From the NCBI GenBank assembly GCA_946894095.1, contig OX335647.2:11364001-11428000 (forward strand): a stretch of 64,000 nt of DNA, written 5' to 3'. The DNA is from Incurvaria masculella (lineage: Eukaryota; Arthropoda; Insecta; Lepidoptera; Incurvariidae). The notes beneath the pieces are model-generated. The model was given only the letters and a program-made list of their open reading frames with translations. It was not told where the DNA came from and did not search any database. The position numbers and the translations under genes were made by a program. This document shows positions 1 through 13,165 of this stretch, piece after piece (positions within the stretch are counted from its first letter, which is position 1; every line of letters starts with the position of its first letter).

Positions 1-126
1 CGGGAGCCGATCCTGAAACATACAACCAGATTAGCTGTTTTTCTTATTTATTCATTAACTTATTTATTTGTTTTCACCGTATTGGTTCTGTAGGAAGACA
101 TAATATTAATAACAACGATTGTTGTT

Positions 127-310
127 TTTAACCGACTTCAAAAAGGAGGAGGTTATCAATTCGTCGGAATCTTTGTTTTTTTTTTTTTTATGTATGTTCA
201 CCGATTACTCGAAGACCCCTGGACCGATTTGGAAAATTCTTTTTTTGTTCGAAAGGGTTTACTTTCTAGTTGGTCCCATTTTATTTTTATCAAAATCGGT
301 TCAGTAGTTT
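127..310. repeat. common lepidopteran interspersed repeat (CCGACTTCAAAAAGG type)
   Basis: It contains AACCGACTTC, AAAAAGGAGGAGGTT, a T run, CCGATTACTCGAAGACCCC, TGGTCCCATTTTA and ATCAAAATCGGTTCAGTAG, which I recognise as a widespread noncoding repeat in moth and butterfly genomes. The ORF over it is not a gene. Confidence 0.6.
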
Positions 311-866
311 GGTACTTAACTACAACAAACTTCGAATTTCTTAAGCCCGCGAACCCAGAAATGTGATTTTTTTGTTACAGTAGCTTTCTTTTCGGGTGAG
401 ATTGCTCAGTATGAGAGGTTTTTTCTTACTTCAACTGTTGGGGGTATTCAAGGGGGGTAAAAGAGGGCAAATTGTACACATTTCTATCTCTGGAGCCGCT
501 GAACCCAGAAATGTCAGAGTAGGTTTTGTTTTAGATGGGATTGCTTCCGAAGAAAATATTTTTGGAAATTATACTATTAAGGGGGTAAAACAGGTCAAAA
601 TGAACACATTTAGGTGAAAACCACTCATGTTGAGATCTCTGAAACCAATTATCCTCGAAACTTAAAATTTTCAGTGACTTCTTGTTAAGACGAAAAGGCT
701 CGCTCACAACGGATTTTACAAAATTCAACTGTTAAGGAGAGATAAACGAGGCCGATATGTACACATTTTCATACAACTTAAACTTACGCAAGAAACAGAC
801 TATCCGGAACGATGGAAGGATGAGAAATTCAGAAGCTCAGCGGTTCCGGTCATTCGTTGTTTTGTC
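311..866. repeat. degenerate direct repeats, no gene
   Basis: The phrase GAACCCAGAAATGT recurs at about 351 and 500, and GGGGGTAAAA...ACACATTT recurs near 453 and 579, with a weaker match near 730. These suggest two to three decayed units of about 130-150 bp. I see no coding sequence. Confidence 0.35.
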
Positions 867-1050
867 TTTTTAGGGTTCCGGTCCCAAAGAGTACCAACGG
901 AACCCTATTAATAAGCTTCCGCTGTCCGTCCGTCCGTCCGTCTGTCACAGCACTCTATTCATGAACCGTGAACTCATGAATCTACCTTTCGTCAGAAATG
1001 AGATTTCTCAATGGTTTCATTTCTGCTAATGCACGTTCATTGTAGGGTTT
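867..1050 (-). repeat. GGGTTCCGT / GTCCGTCCGTC lepidopteran repeat, fragment
   Basis: TTAGGGTTCCGG, GGAACCCTATTAATAAG and a CCGT tandem run followed by CTGTCACAG. Reverse orientation of the fuller copy at 13817-14123. Confidence 0.55.
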
Positions 1051-1180
1051 AGTAACAGTTCAGAGGGTTCGCATGAGATAGTGAGGTGCGCATGATCTTC
1101 TTTCCACTTTGTATGTGAAGTTGAGCAGGACGGCTCGCCCACCTTAAGTCAAAAAGTTACGCCACCACTAAAAAGCAAAA

Positions 1181-2298
1181 AATAAAATATTTTTAAATAA
1201 AAAAAGGACCGCCTTCAAAAAAACCGGAACTAAAAAGCAAAAAATAATTGGTTACTTTTAATTATGTACGAAAAGCTATTTTAATTCTAACTAATTATGT
1301 ACAATTTCTTAATTTTTAATCATCTTTTGAAGTCGGTGCCTTGGGTAGACGTTCTGTAAGGGCTGCAAGTAGTTAGATTAATATCACCTATGGCTAAGAA
1401 AGAAATATAAGTAGGTAGCTACTTACATTCACCTACTTAAACAAAACACAAAAATAAAAATTAAATAAACACACAGGTCGGAAAAACGTATGTAAGTAGA
1501 TATTTAGGTAAGTATTTTGTAATTTAAATATGCCTTATACTAAAACTAAATACCGAACACAGTAAAAACAAAATATTTCAAGAAAACCCTTCAAACTAAA
1601 CAAACAAACCAATATAAAAACAACGACCACTTATATGGTAAAATTTAGGCTTGTACTTTTATTTCTACCTAAGTACCTACATAACACTAAACAAAAAAAA
1701 TACAAATATAAAAAAAGAATAGAAAACAATAGATAGCGACTTTGAGGTGTTTGCTCTCAACTACATGTCAAAACGAGTGTGCGGTTAGCACATATCTCAC
1801 CAATTTCGGCAGAAATCGTCTCGTTCAGCCAACGATGTCGTAGGAAGTACCAATCCACAGAGCAGAGAATTAACGTACTCCTTCACCAGTGCGCGCCCTT
1901 ATAAAGCCGAAAGTACTAATAATCGTTGAAGCCCAATTTCAGTACGCTGCGCTGTATCGATATCAGCTTGCACGTAAACCAACGCTAAGGGCATCTCCAG
2001 TTAGACGAACGGTCGCTTAAAATGCTCTGTGGACCAATCATTGCTGACTCAGATTGTTTACGCTCTCGTAGACTTCGGGTATGTTCGGCTGAAATAGTGT
2101 CTGTTCGGTCAGCAGCGTGCGAAGCGAACTCTACCCAAGGCACCGACTTCAAAAGATGATTAAAAATTAAGAAATTGTACATAATTAGTTAGAATTAAAA
2201 TAGCTTTTCGTACATAATTAAAAGTAACCAATTATTTTTTGCTTTTTAGTTCCGGTTTTTTTGAAGGCGGTCCTTTTTTTATTTAAAAATATTTTATT
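1181..2298. mobile_element. foldback element with perfect 168-bp terminal inverted repeats
   Basis: Arms 1181-1348 and 2131-2298 are exact reverse complements as far as I can compare, including a run of seven A/T. The arms contain GGACCGCCTTCAAAAAAACC and TTTTGAAGTCGGTGCC, familiar lepidopteran repeat words. The 782-bp centre has no transposase ORF. Confidence 0.8.
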
Positions 2299-4663
2299 GT
2301 GTTTGTTGTAGAGACAGCACCATAACCAGTTTATGTATTGTATGTTATATTAATGTATATTTCAAAAGTGTATTAACACGGGCCGAGGATAACGAAATGT
2401 CGTTTTATACGGGTCGCGAACAGACGACACCGGGACGTTGATTAAACCGGACTCTGTTTATTCGGGTCCTACTGTGGGTATTACTTTTATGTGTTTCGCA
2501 TCTGCCAGCTTCACCCATTGAATGAGTCCATCATGCCTGAACACAACAACGTTTAAACGTTCTTGCCCGAATGTGACTTAACACTGGCTTGGATGCGGGT
2601 CTAATAACCTCATTTACATTTGCTTTTTTACATTTGAGCATACTGAAATCATCTAAATCTTTGACTAAAACCAAAATTGTTTCCGTGCTTTAGTCAAGGG
2701 TAAGAATTCTGGGAATTGTGACGTTTGACAGAACGTGCTGATTAAAAACAAATGCAGCATGCGACTCGGGGATTAATGTTGTGGATTATCCTTAGGAGAT
2801 AGATATGTGCTGTCACAGACTTTTTTATAAGAACTCTTCAACGTAAACTAGTAGGACATATGTACATTATTTTTGTCATTGCCACCTTTTGATATTTAAC
2901 CATTGATACAGAGCACGCCGTGGCAAAGGCACGATTTTTTCCGACTTAGTTGGAGAATATCATCATAACTTAAGCTAAGTTTATTATATAGGTATCACAT
3001 CTAGGCTACGTCCATCTATAATAAAATAAATTTCAAAACTCAAACACACAAAATCCGCTCTCCCTCGTTATAATATATTCTGATATCACTGTCGGTTGCG
3101 TGATAATAGTATAGGTGTAACGGTGACGTAGATATCGGCGGGAGTGCGACGGGCAAGTGAACGCTAATTGAAGAGCCGGCTAGAGAACTGGCGCATGCTT
3201 TCTGTGAGCGGCCAATTGTCGTCAATTGTGATATAATTATCTAATTGTGGAGCGAGAGCGTCGCGCTGAGCGGCTCGCTGCTGTGGCTCGCGTCCGCGCT
3301 CTGCTAGCCGTGCGAGGTTTGACTTTTCCCTGCCATCGTTATTAAAGTGCCATCTCTTTCGTCTTTTAATCGTCAGTAATGGCGAAGAATATTTTTTATC
3401 CATAATGTTAATTCTCTCTGATCATAACGTCTTTTCTGCCACGTCTACGGGAGAACGCCGGAATGAGTGAACCCAGACGGTTACAGATAGACAGACATGT
3501 AAATTAATTTCATAGCGAGCTTACGGAATGTGAATACCTCATGCTCGGCTGATGTCAAGCGTTTGAATGAAGTTATTGGCTACGTGCCCAATTTTGCAGC
3601 GGATCTATTGGCGGAGTTAGTGCGAGGGCACTTCGAGAGCTTCACATAAGCATTGAAGCAACTTATACAGCATTGAAGCAAGATATACAGAGCTGATATA
3701 CTTGACGAGTCTACGTATGAGGGAATAAGAATTGATCATATGACAAATTATTTTGATAAATAGCGATGGAAACATTGCATTTTGAGATTGTGTTTTAGTG
3801 TGTTGAATGTCCAATGTAATTTTGTTTTATGTTAACAGGCACGATTCTGATTCTGCAACTGTTTACACGATTTCAGGAGAGATAATTTATAACTAAATGT
3901 AATAATAATCATATTTATAAATAATAATTAAATGTAATAATAATTACATAAAGGAACCAAGCATAGACGAAGATCGCATGGATACTTAGTACCATAGATA
4001 GGTATTATGGCGATGAAGATGGCAGAGCGGTGGGCTGGTGCCTCGCTGATAGAGAACCGAGTCGTAATGGGACGATTCCGGCGGGAGCGACCGCTGTAAT
4101 GGCCCTTTCAGCTGCGACGTGCTGAAAGCATTCGCAATGTGCCGTGATTTCATGAAGGCGAACGTTGCCTTTCAATGTATTCCAGGCAGGTGGTTCGATC
4201 GAGTCTCAGTATAACATTGCAGCTTTGAGGATGCTAAAAATCATGGAGGTGAAGAAATAAGCACATTCTTTACCTCCATGGCTAAAATGTTTTTTTTTTT
4301 CAGAGATCGCTTGCCAACATTTACTAATCCGTCACATTCCCATGCCGCGCCATTTTTTGTTTTCGCTTATGGCTCCTTCTGACTTTATTCTTTCAGCTCC
4401 TAAAGGTCATATCGTGATGTTAAATATGATCTATCAAACGCCAAAAGATTGTTTTAAATCCGACTGGTAGTTCCAGAGGTTTCAACGAATGAATATCACC
4501 GACATATAGGATAATTACCGGACAACGCCAACGATCGATATTATCAAAGAGGTTTACATGTCAAGAAATTCCACTGTCGAATATGTTAGATTTTAAATTT
4601 ACAGATGAACACACATTGGAGTTAACACATTTCCCTCTGTCAATGACTGCTCCCGATGCAGTC
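2299..4663. other. no gene seen
   Basis: AT-rich with a modest GC rise at 3140-3330. The reverse-strand ORFs at 3040-3403 lack similarity I recognise. I see no splice-flanked coding block. Confidence 0.5.
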
Positions 4664-4820
4664 AACCCGCAGTGCGATTACGAAGCGCATAATGAGGTGT
4701 AAGTTCTGCACCTACCCCAATCTGACGGTGAACTGACAAATTTTGTATGCGAAAGCTGTCAGTTTGGGGTAGATGCCGCATCTACACCTCATTACGGGCT
4801 TCGTAATCGCACTGCGGTTG
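4664..4820. mobile_element. hairpin MITE
   Basis: Arms of about 65 bp (4664-4728 and 4757-4820) are imperfect reverse complements sharing CCGCAGTGCGATTACGAAGC, TAATGAGGTGTA and CTACCCCAA, around a 28-nt loop. Either strand would fold into one long hairpin. Confidence 0.65.
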
Positions 4821-7800
4821 GTTTATAGAACATTTCAATGAATAATTGTTTCCTTGCACCTTGTGCCTGTTTATACTAACCAACTCTTCGAATGATACTT
4901 CTACTACAGATATATACTCCATATGTATATGAGTACCCCCCGTGTCACCACGCTACCGCTGCAGCCGAGCGGTGGGCGCTGAGCCGGCTTGCATCGGAAA
5001 TGCGATTACCGCGCGCGTTAATGGAGCGTCCATGCGACTATCTGCGCGACGTCATCACACGTCGCCCCGCATCGCAGACCACCCCCGCCGCCATTATCTC
5101 TGTGACGCACGCAACGCGTCGTTAGGATTCGAGCGTATAGGTGGCGATGTGTGACCGCCACGACCACACTCCACCGCAGCCGTTTAATAATAAAGGGCAA
5201 TCAGTCCATGGTGCTGTCGCAGTGCGCACCTATTGTGACCTCCGCGCCAAATGATTCCAATTATCACACCAGTACTTGGACGCGAGTTCTGGGTGCAATG
5301 TAAGTTTGACTTTACTATGAAGTGTCCGACTGAACGAAGGGCGAATCTCTTATTACATTCGTATAGCCAATAAGAAAAAGGCGCAACAATCCAGCGTAGA
5401 TAATATTAGAAAATTATCTTTTCGTTCGCATTTTGACAGATGCCTCTGCGTTTATTTTTTACAAAAACTGTAGGGTAAAAAAAACTTATAAGATACTTGA
5501 ACGCACGCCATTCGCAGAGCGCAGTCAAAAAGATAAATGCTAGCGAAAGATGCAGAGCGTTCCATTTTAAAGTGCACCATAAAATGTTTTATAACATTGC
5601 TATCAAAATGTAGCTTTATGAACGCGCTAGAGTAGCCGATCTCGTCTCATTCCCCAGGTTGTCTTGTTATGGTTGATCTCTAGACATTTTAATGTCGAAG
5701 TCGTGCTTCAAGTGTATCAGCTATCTAGCCGACAGTATTATCTGTTCATGTTTATTTTCTAAGTTCACACAGTCACTTTTGCTTAAAATGCAAATTTTGT
5801 ATGTATCCTTGCGGCACGCGTTGATTCTAATCTAATTTTGATGTTCAACCGACGCACCTCCGCCACGCGCGACGCTCCGAGCGTATGAGAACAATAATCA
5901 AATTCCTCATCCCTCTTCCGCGGGCCCTACACGCGGACACACTCATACACACACAAGGATACCTCTTCCGCAGGACCTACACGCCGGCAAACTCATAAAC
6001 ACACAAACCCTCTCCCCTCCCCGCCATAGCCCAGCTTACCCTCGTCATATCCACTAATCAAGCCCCGAGTTCGCGTGAACAACTTTATCCGGTACCATTT
6101 TCACCTGAAATTGTTTTTATTGCGTAAGTAATCAGGAGTTTTTGGATACTTTACTCGTGGAAGTATTTTGCCCAATCGACTTTGTCCGTCTCTAGAGTTT
6201 TGATTCCAATTGTTTGTGAGAGTGTTTTCTTTTCAAACTGTTACAGTTTCAAAACGTTTACTGCAGGCAACGTGCGTCCCTTTAGAAATTCTGTTGAACA
6301 CGTGCACTGATGAACAGCGAGCAAACATAAACCAGTCTCTGTAAACGAAATAAATTAGTTTAGTTTTATTTACACGCTATCTAGGCGCGTCCCTGGGTTG
6401 CTCCAGCTTCGTATTTTCTCAAAATAGACTTTTGTAGAGTAAACAAACATGTTGATCCGCCCGCTGTTTACTATGCATGTATGTTAAGTGAAGCGCGGCA
6501 CCGTCGATAGCCTTATTGATTGCCTCGGAAGCTAGGCGTCGATTGACAGCGAGCAGGATCCAATATGGAGGCTCAAAGAGACCATCGTTGCTGTAAATTA
6601 CGGGCATCGCTGTCGGGGGGCTACTCGTAGTTACAACGGCTACATCAAACGGTTGTGTTTATAGTGGCTGTTACCTCGTTGGACGCCGAGCAGATCTTTT
6701 GCTCTGAACCTGTCCGCCGTAAAATGTCACACCGGCCGAGACACACTCTTTGCCAAGAGTTGGGATAGTGGAGTTTCGGCCGTATGATTTCGTGTGCGCG
6801 TTACTGATTAAACACGACACTTTTTGTAAAAATATTAAAGGATATTTTTTTTTTCATATATTCCAAATCGAATGTTTATAAAAACAGGTCACCGGTGTTG
6901 GTTTTAATTTCGTGGGTGCTTTACTTAGGTCATTACCTTTCTTTAGGTCATTACGCTTGGACTTATCACGGAACCGGCCAGTAGATTCTTCAATTCATTT
7001 AAAAAAATATTAAATATTAACAGGTGACTAACCGTCAAACTTATCATATTTTTTTTTAAATATACAGATTTCTATAAAAGCTGTCAGTTAAATTTATCTG
7101 TCTGTAAAATACGTTTTAAAATCGCCTTCTGCTTAAGGGTACAGTCCTTGTAGACATGGAATCTGAAAGTGCAAAGTTTCTGCAAGAACATGAATATACT
7201 CGTATATCTCGGATCGCGAAGCTATCAATGTTGAAGTAACGTTTGTTATGCGTATCGCGAACTTGGCGCGCCGCGGCCGGCGAGGTTTTGGCAGCGGAAC
7301 ACGCGGAACTTCCTGCGGAGCCGTCGCTGCCTCATTCCTAATTCACTCCCAATCTTCTTAATATATTATCTGTTTGATTGACGTTGGCCTTAGTATGTTT
7401 GTGTCGCGAGTGATTTTTCATCAGTTGGGCGTAACCTTTGTGCGCGTCAGTAACCTGTAACTCAGAATTAGATGGTGTCTTCCGCTCCCAAGTGCAATGA
7501 ATGTGTTATGAATCACCATATCAGCCTCGTCAGGGTACTAGTGAACGTGACAGAAGACGCACTGATGTGGCACTTTCGGCAACCGTTCAGCCCTTTCAGT
7601 TTGTATTGTGCGACGACCCGAAAAAGTTGTGAAGCGATTACTGTCATCACGCAAAACTTTTAGGGACAATCGGGGTTGCGCGGCAGTGGAGGCGCGGAGG
7701 GCGCCAGCGACCGTGTCATGTCTCCAGTCCCATATTCAAATGATCCAATATTGTCGATAGCGCGATCCTCTATCCCTTCGCGGGCATCTTTTTCCGAGTT

Positions 7801-8200
7801 ATAATTCGGGACGGTCGTCGAGGGGAGAAAGTTTGAAGTCATGACTTTGTTTCCTGTACATTCGAAATGGCTAGATCCTTGCCTACGGATCGTCCGTCGA
7901 CATCATGATAATAAGGCCGTAGTATGTAAAATCGACCGTAAAAATTTATAAATAAATAAATTAATTAAATTAAACTTGCAATATCATTACGTAGTAGTAA
8001 ATTTTTACAGATTTATTTCTTTAAATAATGCTTAGTTTTACATACCTTCGGTCGATACTACATGTACGGCTGAATTTTTTTTATGTGGGCATTTATAGCC
8101 AAATCCGAAACTATAAGAAATAGCGAAAAACGCTCAAAGTCATGAGGCGAATTTTGATAAAAACTAAAACTGCATTATTCCATTTTTGCAAAAATCGTTT
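4821..8200. other. no gene seen
   Basis: Intronic or upstream-type DNA with small GC-rich patches (4935-5190, 5860-6000, 7255-7330). Short ORFs only. Confidence 0.5.
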
Positions 8201-8287
8201 TCCTAGCCGGGAATCGAACTCGTCGATTTTGAGTAAAATAGAGCAGTGTGTATTATTTCACCGGTTAATAGTGTCGCTTATAAGGAA
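8201..8287 (-). repeat. tRNA-like remnant
   Basis: The - strand carries a perfect T-arm/B-box (GTTCGATTCCCGGC) followed by TAGGA, with TCCTTAT at the other end that pairs only partly, and an A-box-like region near 8260-8285. The cloverleaf is poor, so this is more likely a SINE head or tRNA pseudogene than a functional tRNA. Confidence 0.3.
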
Positions 8288-8370
8288 CAAATCCTGTGAA
8301 GTAATGTTATACGGCAAACTAAAGGAAAGTGTTGATTTTTAAAAAACTGTTTCATATTTTCAAGTATTCA

Positions 8371-8397
8371 TAGAAAGAAAGAAAGAAAGAAAGAAAA
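8371..8397. repeat. (GAAA)n microsatellite
   Basis: About six consecutive GAAA units. Confidence 0.9.
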
Positions 8398-9309
8398 ATC
8401 GTTTATTTGTCGCTTTTTTTGCATTAAACTTAAGTACATAGTAACGATGAAAAGTAAATAACAGTAGACAAAATGGATGATAATGTGTCTATAGCGCTGA
8501 TATCATGTTGGGCCCGGGTGGTGATATGAGTAACCAGGGAAAGGACACATAGTAATAAAGAAATAAAATAATACGAAAACAAATATAATTGACAGGTGTT
8601 CTACATTTAACACTTCATAATATAACTACAAGAAAAATAGTACTAATCGAGAAACAGAACTTATAGTTACACAAAAAAACACCAGAAACGTAAAAATAAA
8701 AATAAAAGTAACGCTACATATATATAAAAAAAACACGTCTCAAATAAGACTTAGTAAAAGAAAAGAAAAATCTAACCAAGTAGATAACCAAATTCATACA
8801 TTACCTACCCGTATACCGTATTACCTGTATACCTACATATGTTCGTTAAAAAAACTATGTACTTGCTTACTACGTAGAAGTATTTTTTATTTATGTTACG
8901 TGTAAAGAGAACCATCGCATCGTGGTGTAAACTTATGTGTAAACTAATCCTACCAAGAAACCTAACTCAAGTAAATTAGGATTTTACATGAATTTAATAT
9001 TTGTTCAATGTAAAACTCTTTTACGTTTTGCATCGCCTCGACGATGTACGTTGAACATCGAAAACAGTGGTGTACAAAAAACTATAAATAATAAATCAAA
9101 CACCCTCATATCCTATGACAGTTATCTTTTGAGAAAATAAATAACCGTCGTGACTGTTATTTTTCCATAACATCATTTCTGTTTTTATGTTTCATTTACC
9201 AACACTTAAATTACACGCCTTGTCTCATATACACTTGAACACCATCACTCGGCGTTGAGTGACAAATACGTGGTTTCTTAATTTTTTTTTCTTTTTTGAA
9301 CCATTAAGA

Positions 9310-9530
9310 CCGGGGCATGTATGTGGCGTGGGCGGGCGGACCCGCCCTCCGCTCTAGGGCGGCGGCTGCGGAGGCGGCGGCGCTACTCTACAGAGCTGTG
9401 CGGGGGAGGCGGGAGAGGCGGCCGCGTCTAACTAACAACCTTGCCACGTCCACTTCTGTGCCCACCGTGTCTGTGCCACTGTCGGCTCGACTTTCCAGTG
9501 TCGTTGTGCAGTGCACAGCACAGTGAGCTA
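9310..9530 (+). promoter_or_regulatory. GC-rich island, possible promoter or 5' noncoding exon
   Basis: A sharp GC/CpG peak with GGGCGGGCGG and GGCGGCGGC words inside AT-rich DNA. Large insect neuronal genes often have such islands at alternative promoters or first exons. There is no clear TATA or Inr and no long ORF, so this is only a candidate. Confidence 0.25.
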
Positions 9531-12464
9531 TAGGTCGTATATGCTTTCCTTTTGTTGATTTGTTTGTGGGGTAATTTAAACGTTATTTTCGAACTATCGG
9601 CACGAAACAGGAACGTTAGTCCCTAAGAAAATTTCCTTGTAGTTACGAAATAGCTTTCAATATTTTTTGCGTATATTAGAGGTATGCTTCTCAATCAGAC
9701 TCTCAGAATCATGTGTCTGATGAGTTGTAAAGTGGTCAGCATGTATAGTATAATTTTAGTGTGGTGTATTGCAGTAGTGTAGGTGTGGCTGCGAATGCAT
9801 ATACATACATGTTATTAAAAAAAAAGAAATAGTAGAGATGTGATTATTGTTGATATAGTAATAGAAAATTGAATTGACTTGTATAGAAATATAAATAAGC
9901 CTGTAAATCTTAATATAGTGTGTCTACTACAACTTGTATCATCTTAGACATAAAATAAAAATATTATATGAATTCCGTTTGGACCTTTTCGAGTGTAAGG
10001 AATTTGTTACAGAGTTGACCAAGTGTATTTATAGTCAAATAGCAGAATATTTAAAATCAAGAATAGATAATTTATCATCATTATTTTTGCAAACGTAAGA
10101 CATGCCAGGCATAAAGAACAAGCCGTACCCTCGGTTTACCCAAACAGCTTGTTGCACATCCGCAGGCCCTGTTTTCGGTTTGCATAAACTAGTTTGTGAA
10201 AAAACTTCAGCCTGTGCGCATGTGAAAAATCTGAAATTTTTTGAAAATATGAAACACCGCGGACTCGTGTCGTGTGACTTGAATTTACACAATTTCCTTC
10301 AGGAAAATTATCATAAAATGATATTAAAGTGAAAAGTAAAAGGAACAAATCATGTTTTCCTCCAGTGTCTGCAAATAATGGATAAACATTTCTAATGATT
10401 TTTCATAGTAATGGCTCTAAATGTGTGCATGCACAATACATAGTTACTCATATCAAAACCAACCGATGTAACTACATCCTGAAAAATAATTGCAGACTTG
10501 TACAGGACTTCGGAGTGCTGCCTTAACGGTCTACATAAATATATGTTGCGTTGCTGCCTGCGCATGCAACTTTGCATTCGCTCCTGTGATTTTATTTGTC
10601 GCTGTCGATGGCGTTCCGCATCGTTATCTCTCACAATATTACATCCGCGCCGCGCAACGTTCGTTTGAGTTTCCATTTTCCATCAGACATGCAATACTTG
10701 TTTTTCATGCCCTTAAAAATGTAACCTATGCAAAATAATTTAAATAGAGGGGTCTGAGAGAAGTAGATTGACGTTGGATTCGAAGATGACACATCATAAA
10801 ATAGCATTATATTGGCAGAAATGGGAAGTCAAGAAATGGTCACAACCTGCGAAGCGCGCAAAGCAAAAAGGAGCGCTTTAAAATAGTCTGCGAGTGCAGA
10901 GGCGAGACGTCACTTCCATTCCATTTCCAGTGCGCCGAGCGAGCTTCCTTTCCGTTTACTTAGCCTATATCCTGGTGGATGGGACTCGTGATGCTCCATC
11001 CACGAGGGCGGAGGCCACGCAGCGACTGTCGCAGGCCATGGGGCGCGGGTGCGACTCGAGTGACGCGGATATAATTAGCATTGTAGGGCGGGCGGTTTGT
11101 TCGGCGCGGCGTTGTACACGGCACACGGCGGGGCACGGGGTAGGGGAGTGCGCTCAGCAGCTTACTCGCAGTGGTTGGAGGGGAAGGGGGGCAGGGGGGG
11201 AGGGTGACAGCAGCGACGCTTCGCCTGCACCGTTCCAGCTGCTGAATATTTCACGAGCGCTTAAGGCACCACTTCACACACAAATCCAGAAAATGGTTAA
11301 ACTCCAGGCGCTGCCAACACGCACGCATACGAGTTCCAGTAAATAACGGTTATATTATTATCTAGCTAGGTAAAAAGTATGTCGATTATCAGATAAAAAA
11401 ATATACAATTGAAATAGCGTAAAACAGTATTCGGTGGGTTCTGACACTTATAAACATACAAGTGGTGGGATAATCATTGTTTCTGTACATGTCTTCAGAG
11501 GCGAATCAGCGATTTTACATTTGTGTTTCGGATTCCACTTAAAACTGTAGGTCCGCTTCATTACTTAATAGGTGGCACATGTCATTCCCGCCACGATGAG
11601 TACCGTCGCATCGAATGAATGTTGATCGTTGCACGGTGTAAATAATCAATGTTTTCCATCCAGTCCCATATTTAGCCGGGCAATATATCAACATGACGCT
11701 TAGTGCCAAGTGTAAGAGAAAGAAGACGCGAAGAAAAATATAATCCCATAAAGGGGATATCCTGGCATGGCACTTAATTCCTTCGAAAAGATGGTTAATT
11801 CAGCTAATATCATGGCAGTGGGCATGGTATGAACCATACAGGTTAATAAAAACAGTGTCATAAAGTTTTCGTGCCAATGCTCTTGCCATTCCTTCCTTAA
11901 TGTTCCATTCCATCTTAATGGAATTTAACACCATTTTCCAGCATTTTCCTGTTCTAGCAAATAAGTTATTTTTCATGTTTCATATATCTAAGACGATTCT
12001 CAACTTTATTTATCGTTAAAGTATAAAGTCGTTATTTACCGTCATCCATCTAAATCATTCCGTTAATTTTGCACGAAAAAAGTTCTCCACACACATTTCG
12101 CGAAGTGTAAGCTCGTAAATTGTGTTCGCTACTAGACGCGCTTATTTTCCACAGGACTAAGCATTGTTAAATCCTTCCAAACAAATTATCTTTGTGTCAA
12201 AGTCGAACCCGCAGATCCATCACTACACCGCTGCGTGTAAATGATTGTTGTACACACCGGTCCATGCACACATACATTTTTTACAAAAACAAGTCGAAAA
12301 CGATCCAAACAAAATAAATAGGACCGTAAAGCCAGTTTCCATAGAGGGGAGAAACAGATTTAATCACTCACTCACCGGTTCACCCGATGAGTTCATTTAC
12401 CATGGTACCCCTCTATTTTGTGCTTTGCGTGAGGAACGGTGCCATATTTATGTCAAGTTGTATT
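9531..12464. other. no gene seen; GC-rich patch at 10880-11260
   Basis: The 150-codon ORF at 10894-11346 is compositionally driven (Ala, Arg, Ser, Gly) with no recognisable domain. The patch may be regulatory. Confidence 0.4.
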
Positions 12465-12665
12465 CACGACGCATAAAATTCACGATGGATAAAAGTAGTT
12501 TTTAGCAAAACATCAAAACCTTGCATATCGTGTAAAATCCACAACGCATAATTTTATACGTTGTGCATGAAGAAAATTTAAAAAACATTATATCGTAATT
12601 CGCATTAGGAATTTAATACAATGTTACATTTATACATTGTGCATGAAGAAAATAGTTTATTATAC
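12465..12665. repeat. degenerate TATACGTTGTGCATG repeats
   Basis: Words TATACGTTGTGCATGAAG and ACGCATAAAATTCACGATGG recur with changes and resume beyond the SINE near 13095-13165, so the SINE appears to have split this cluster. Confidence 0.45.
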
Positions 12666-12676
12666 GTTAGATCTGC

Positions 12677-13093
12677 TTTTTTTATGCGACCTGACATAGT
12701 TGGCTAATACCACACAACTACCATTATGATATTAGCCCAATACACCACATTGCCGAAGGAATTAGGTGCCATGCCAGGACCTTACCTTTGTGAGCACGGC
12801 TACATTGAACTGGATGGAAAACACGGACAATTTTTCATTGCTGCTTCGACCATCTTTTCATACAATGCCATACATACATACAAGTACCAACCCGGTCGGG
12901 CTTGGTACCATCCTACCACCTAGTAGGGGAAGGGGACCTACAGTTTTACATGGACTCCGAACCATGGAGCAGCTCGCATTCGTGACGAAATATACTTATC
13001 GAACTCGGAAAGAGAAAGACAGTGGTGCATGTCGGAATTGAACCCAGGCCTCTGGTCTAGGACAGTCCCCGCGCCACTAGGCTACGAGCCGCT
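12677..13093 (-). mobile_element. tRNA-derived SINE, second copy
   Basis: Same family and orientation as 17709-18118, with tRNA-like head at the high-coordinate end and a short T run at the low end. A small CATA-repeat insertion sits in the body near 12870. It is inserted among degenerate TATACGTTGTGCATG repeats. Confidence 0.72.
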
Positions 13094-13165
13094 AATTATA
13101 CGTTGTGCATGGTTATGTATTTTGGTCGAAACCTTATTTGATATGATCTGAATTTTATACGTTCT

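Noticed and set aside
867..955. CCGT tandem run as a CRISPR-like or satellite array
   Set aside because: It is the internal tandem of a known type of lepidopteran dispersed repeat, present in four places in this window.
8201..8287. Functional tRNA gene
   Set aside because: The T-arm is perfect but the acceptor stem and D-arm do not fold properly, so it is treated as a remnant.
10894..11346. 150-codon ORF
   Set aside because: Low-complexity composition in a GC island, no domain, no splice context, no support from the opposite frame.
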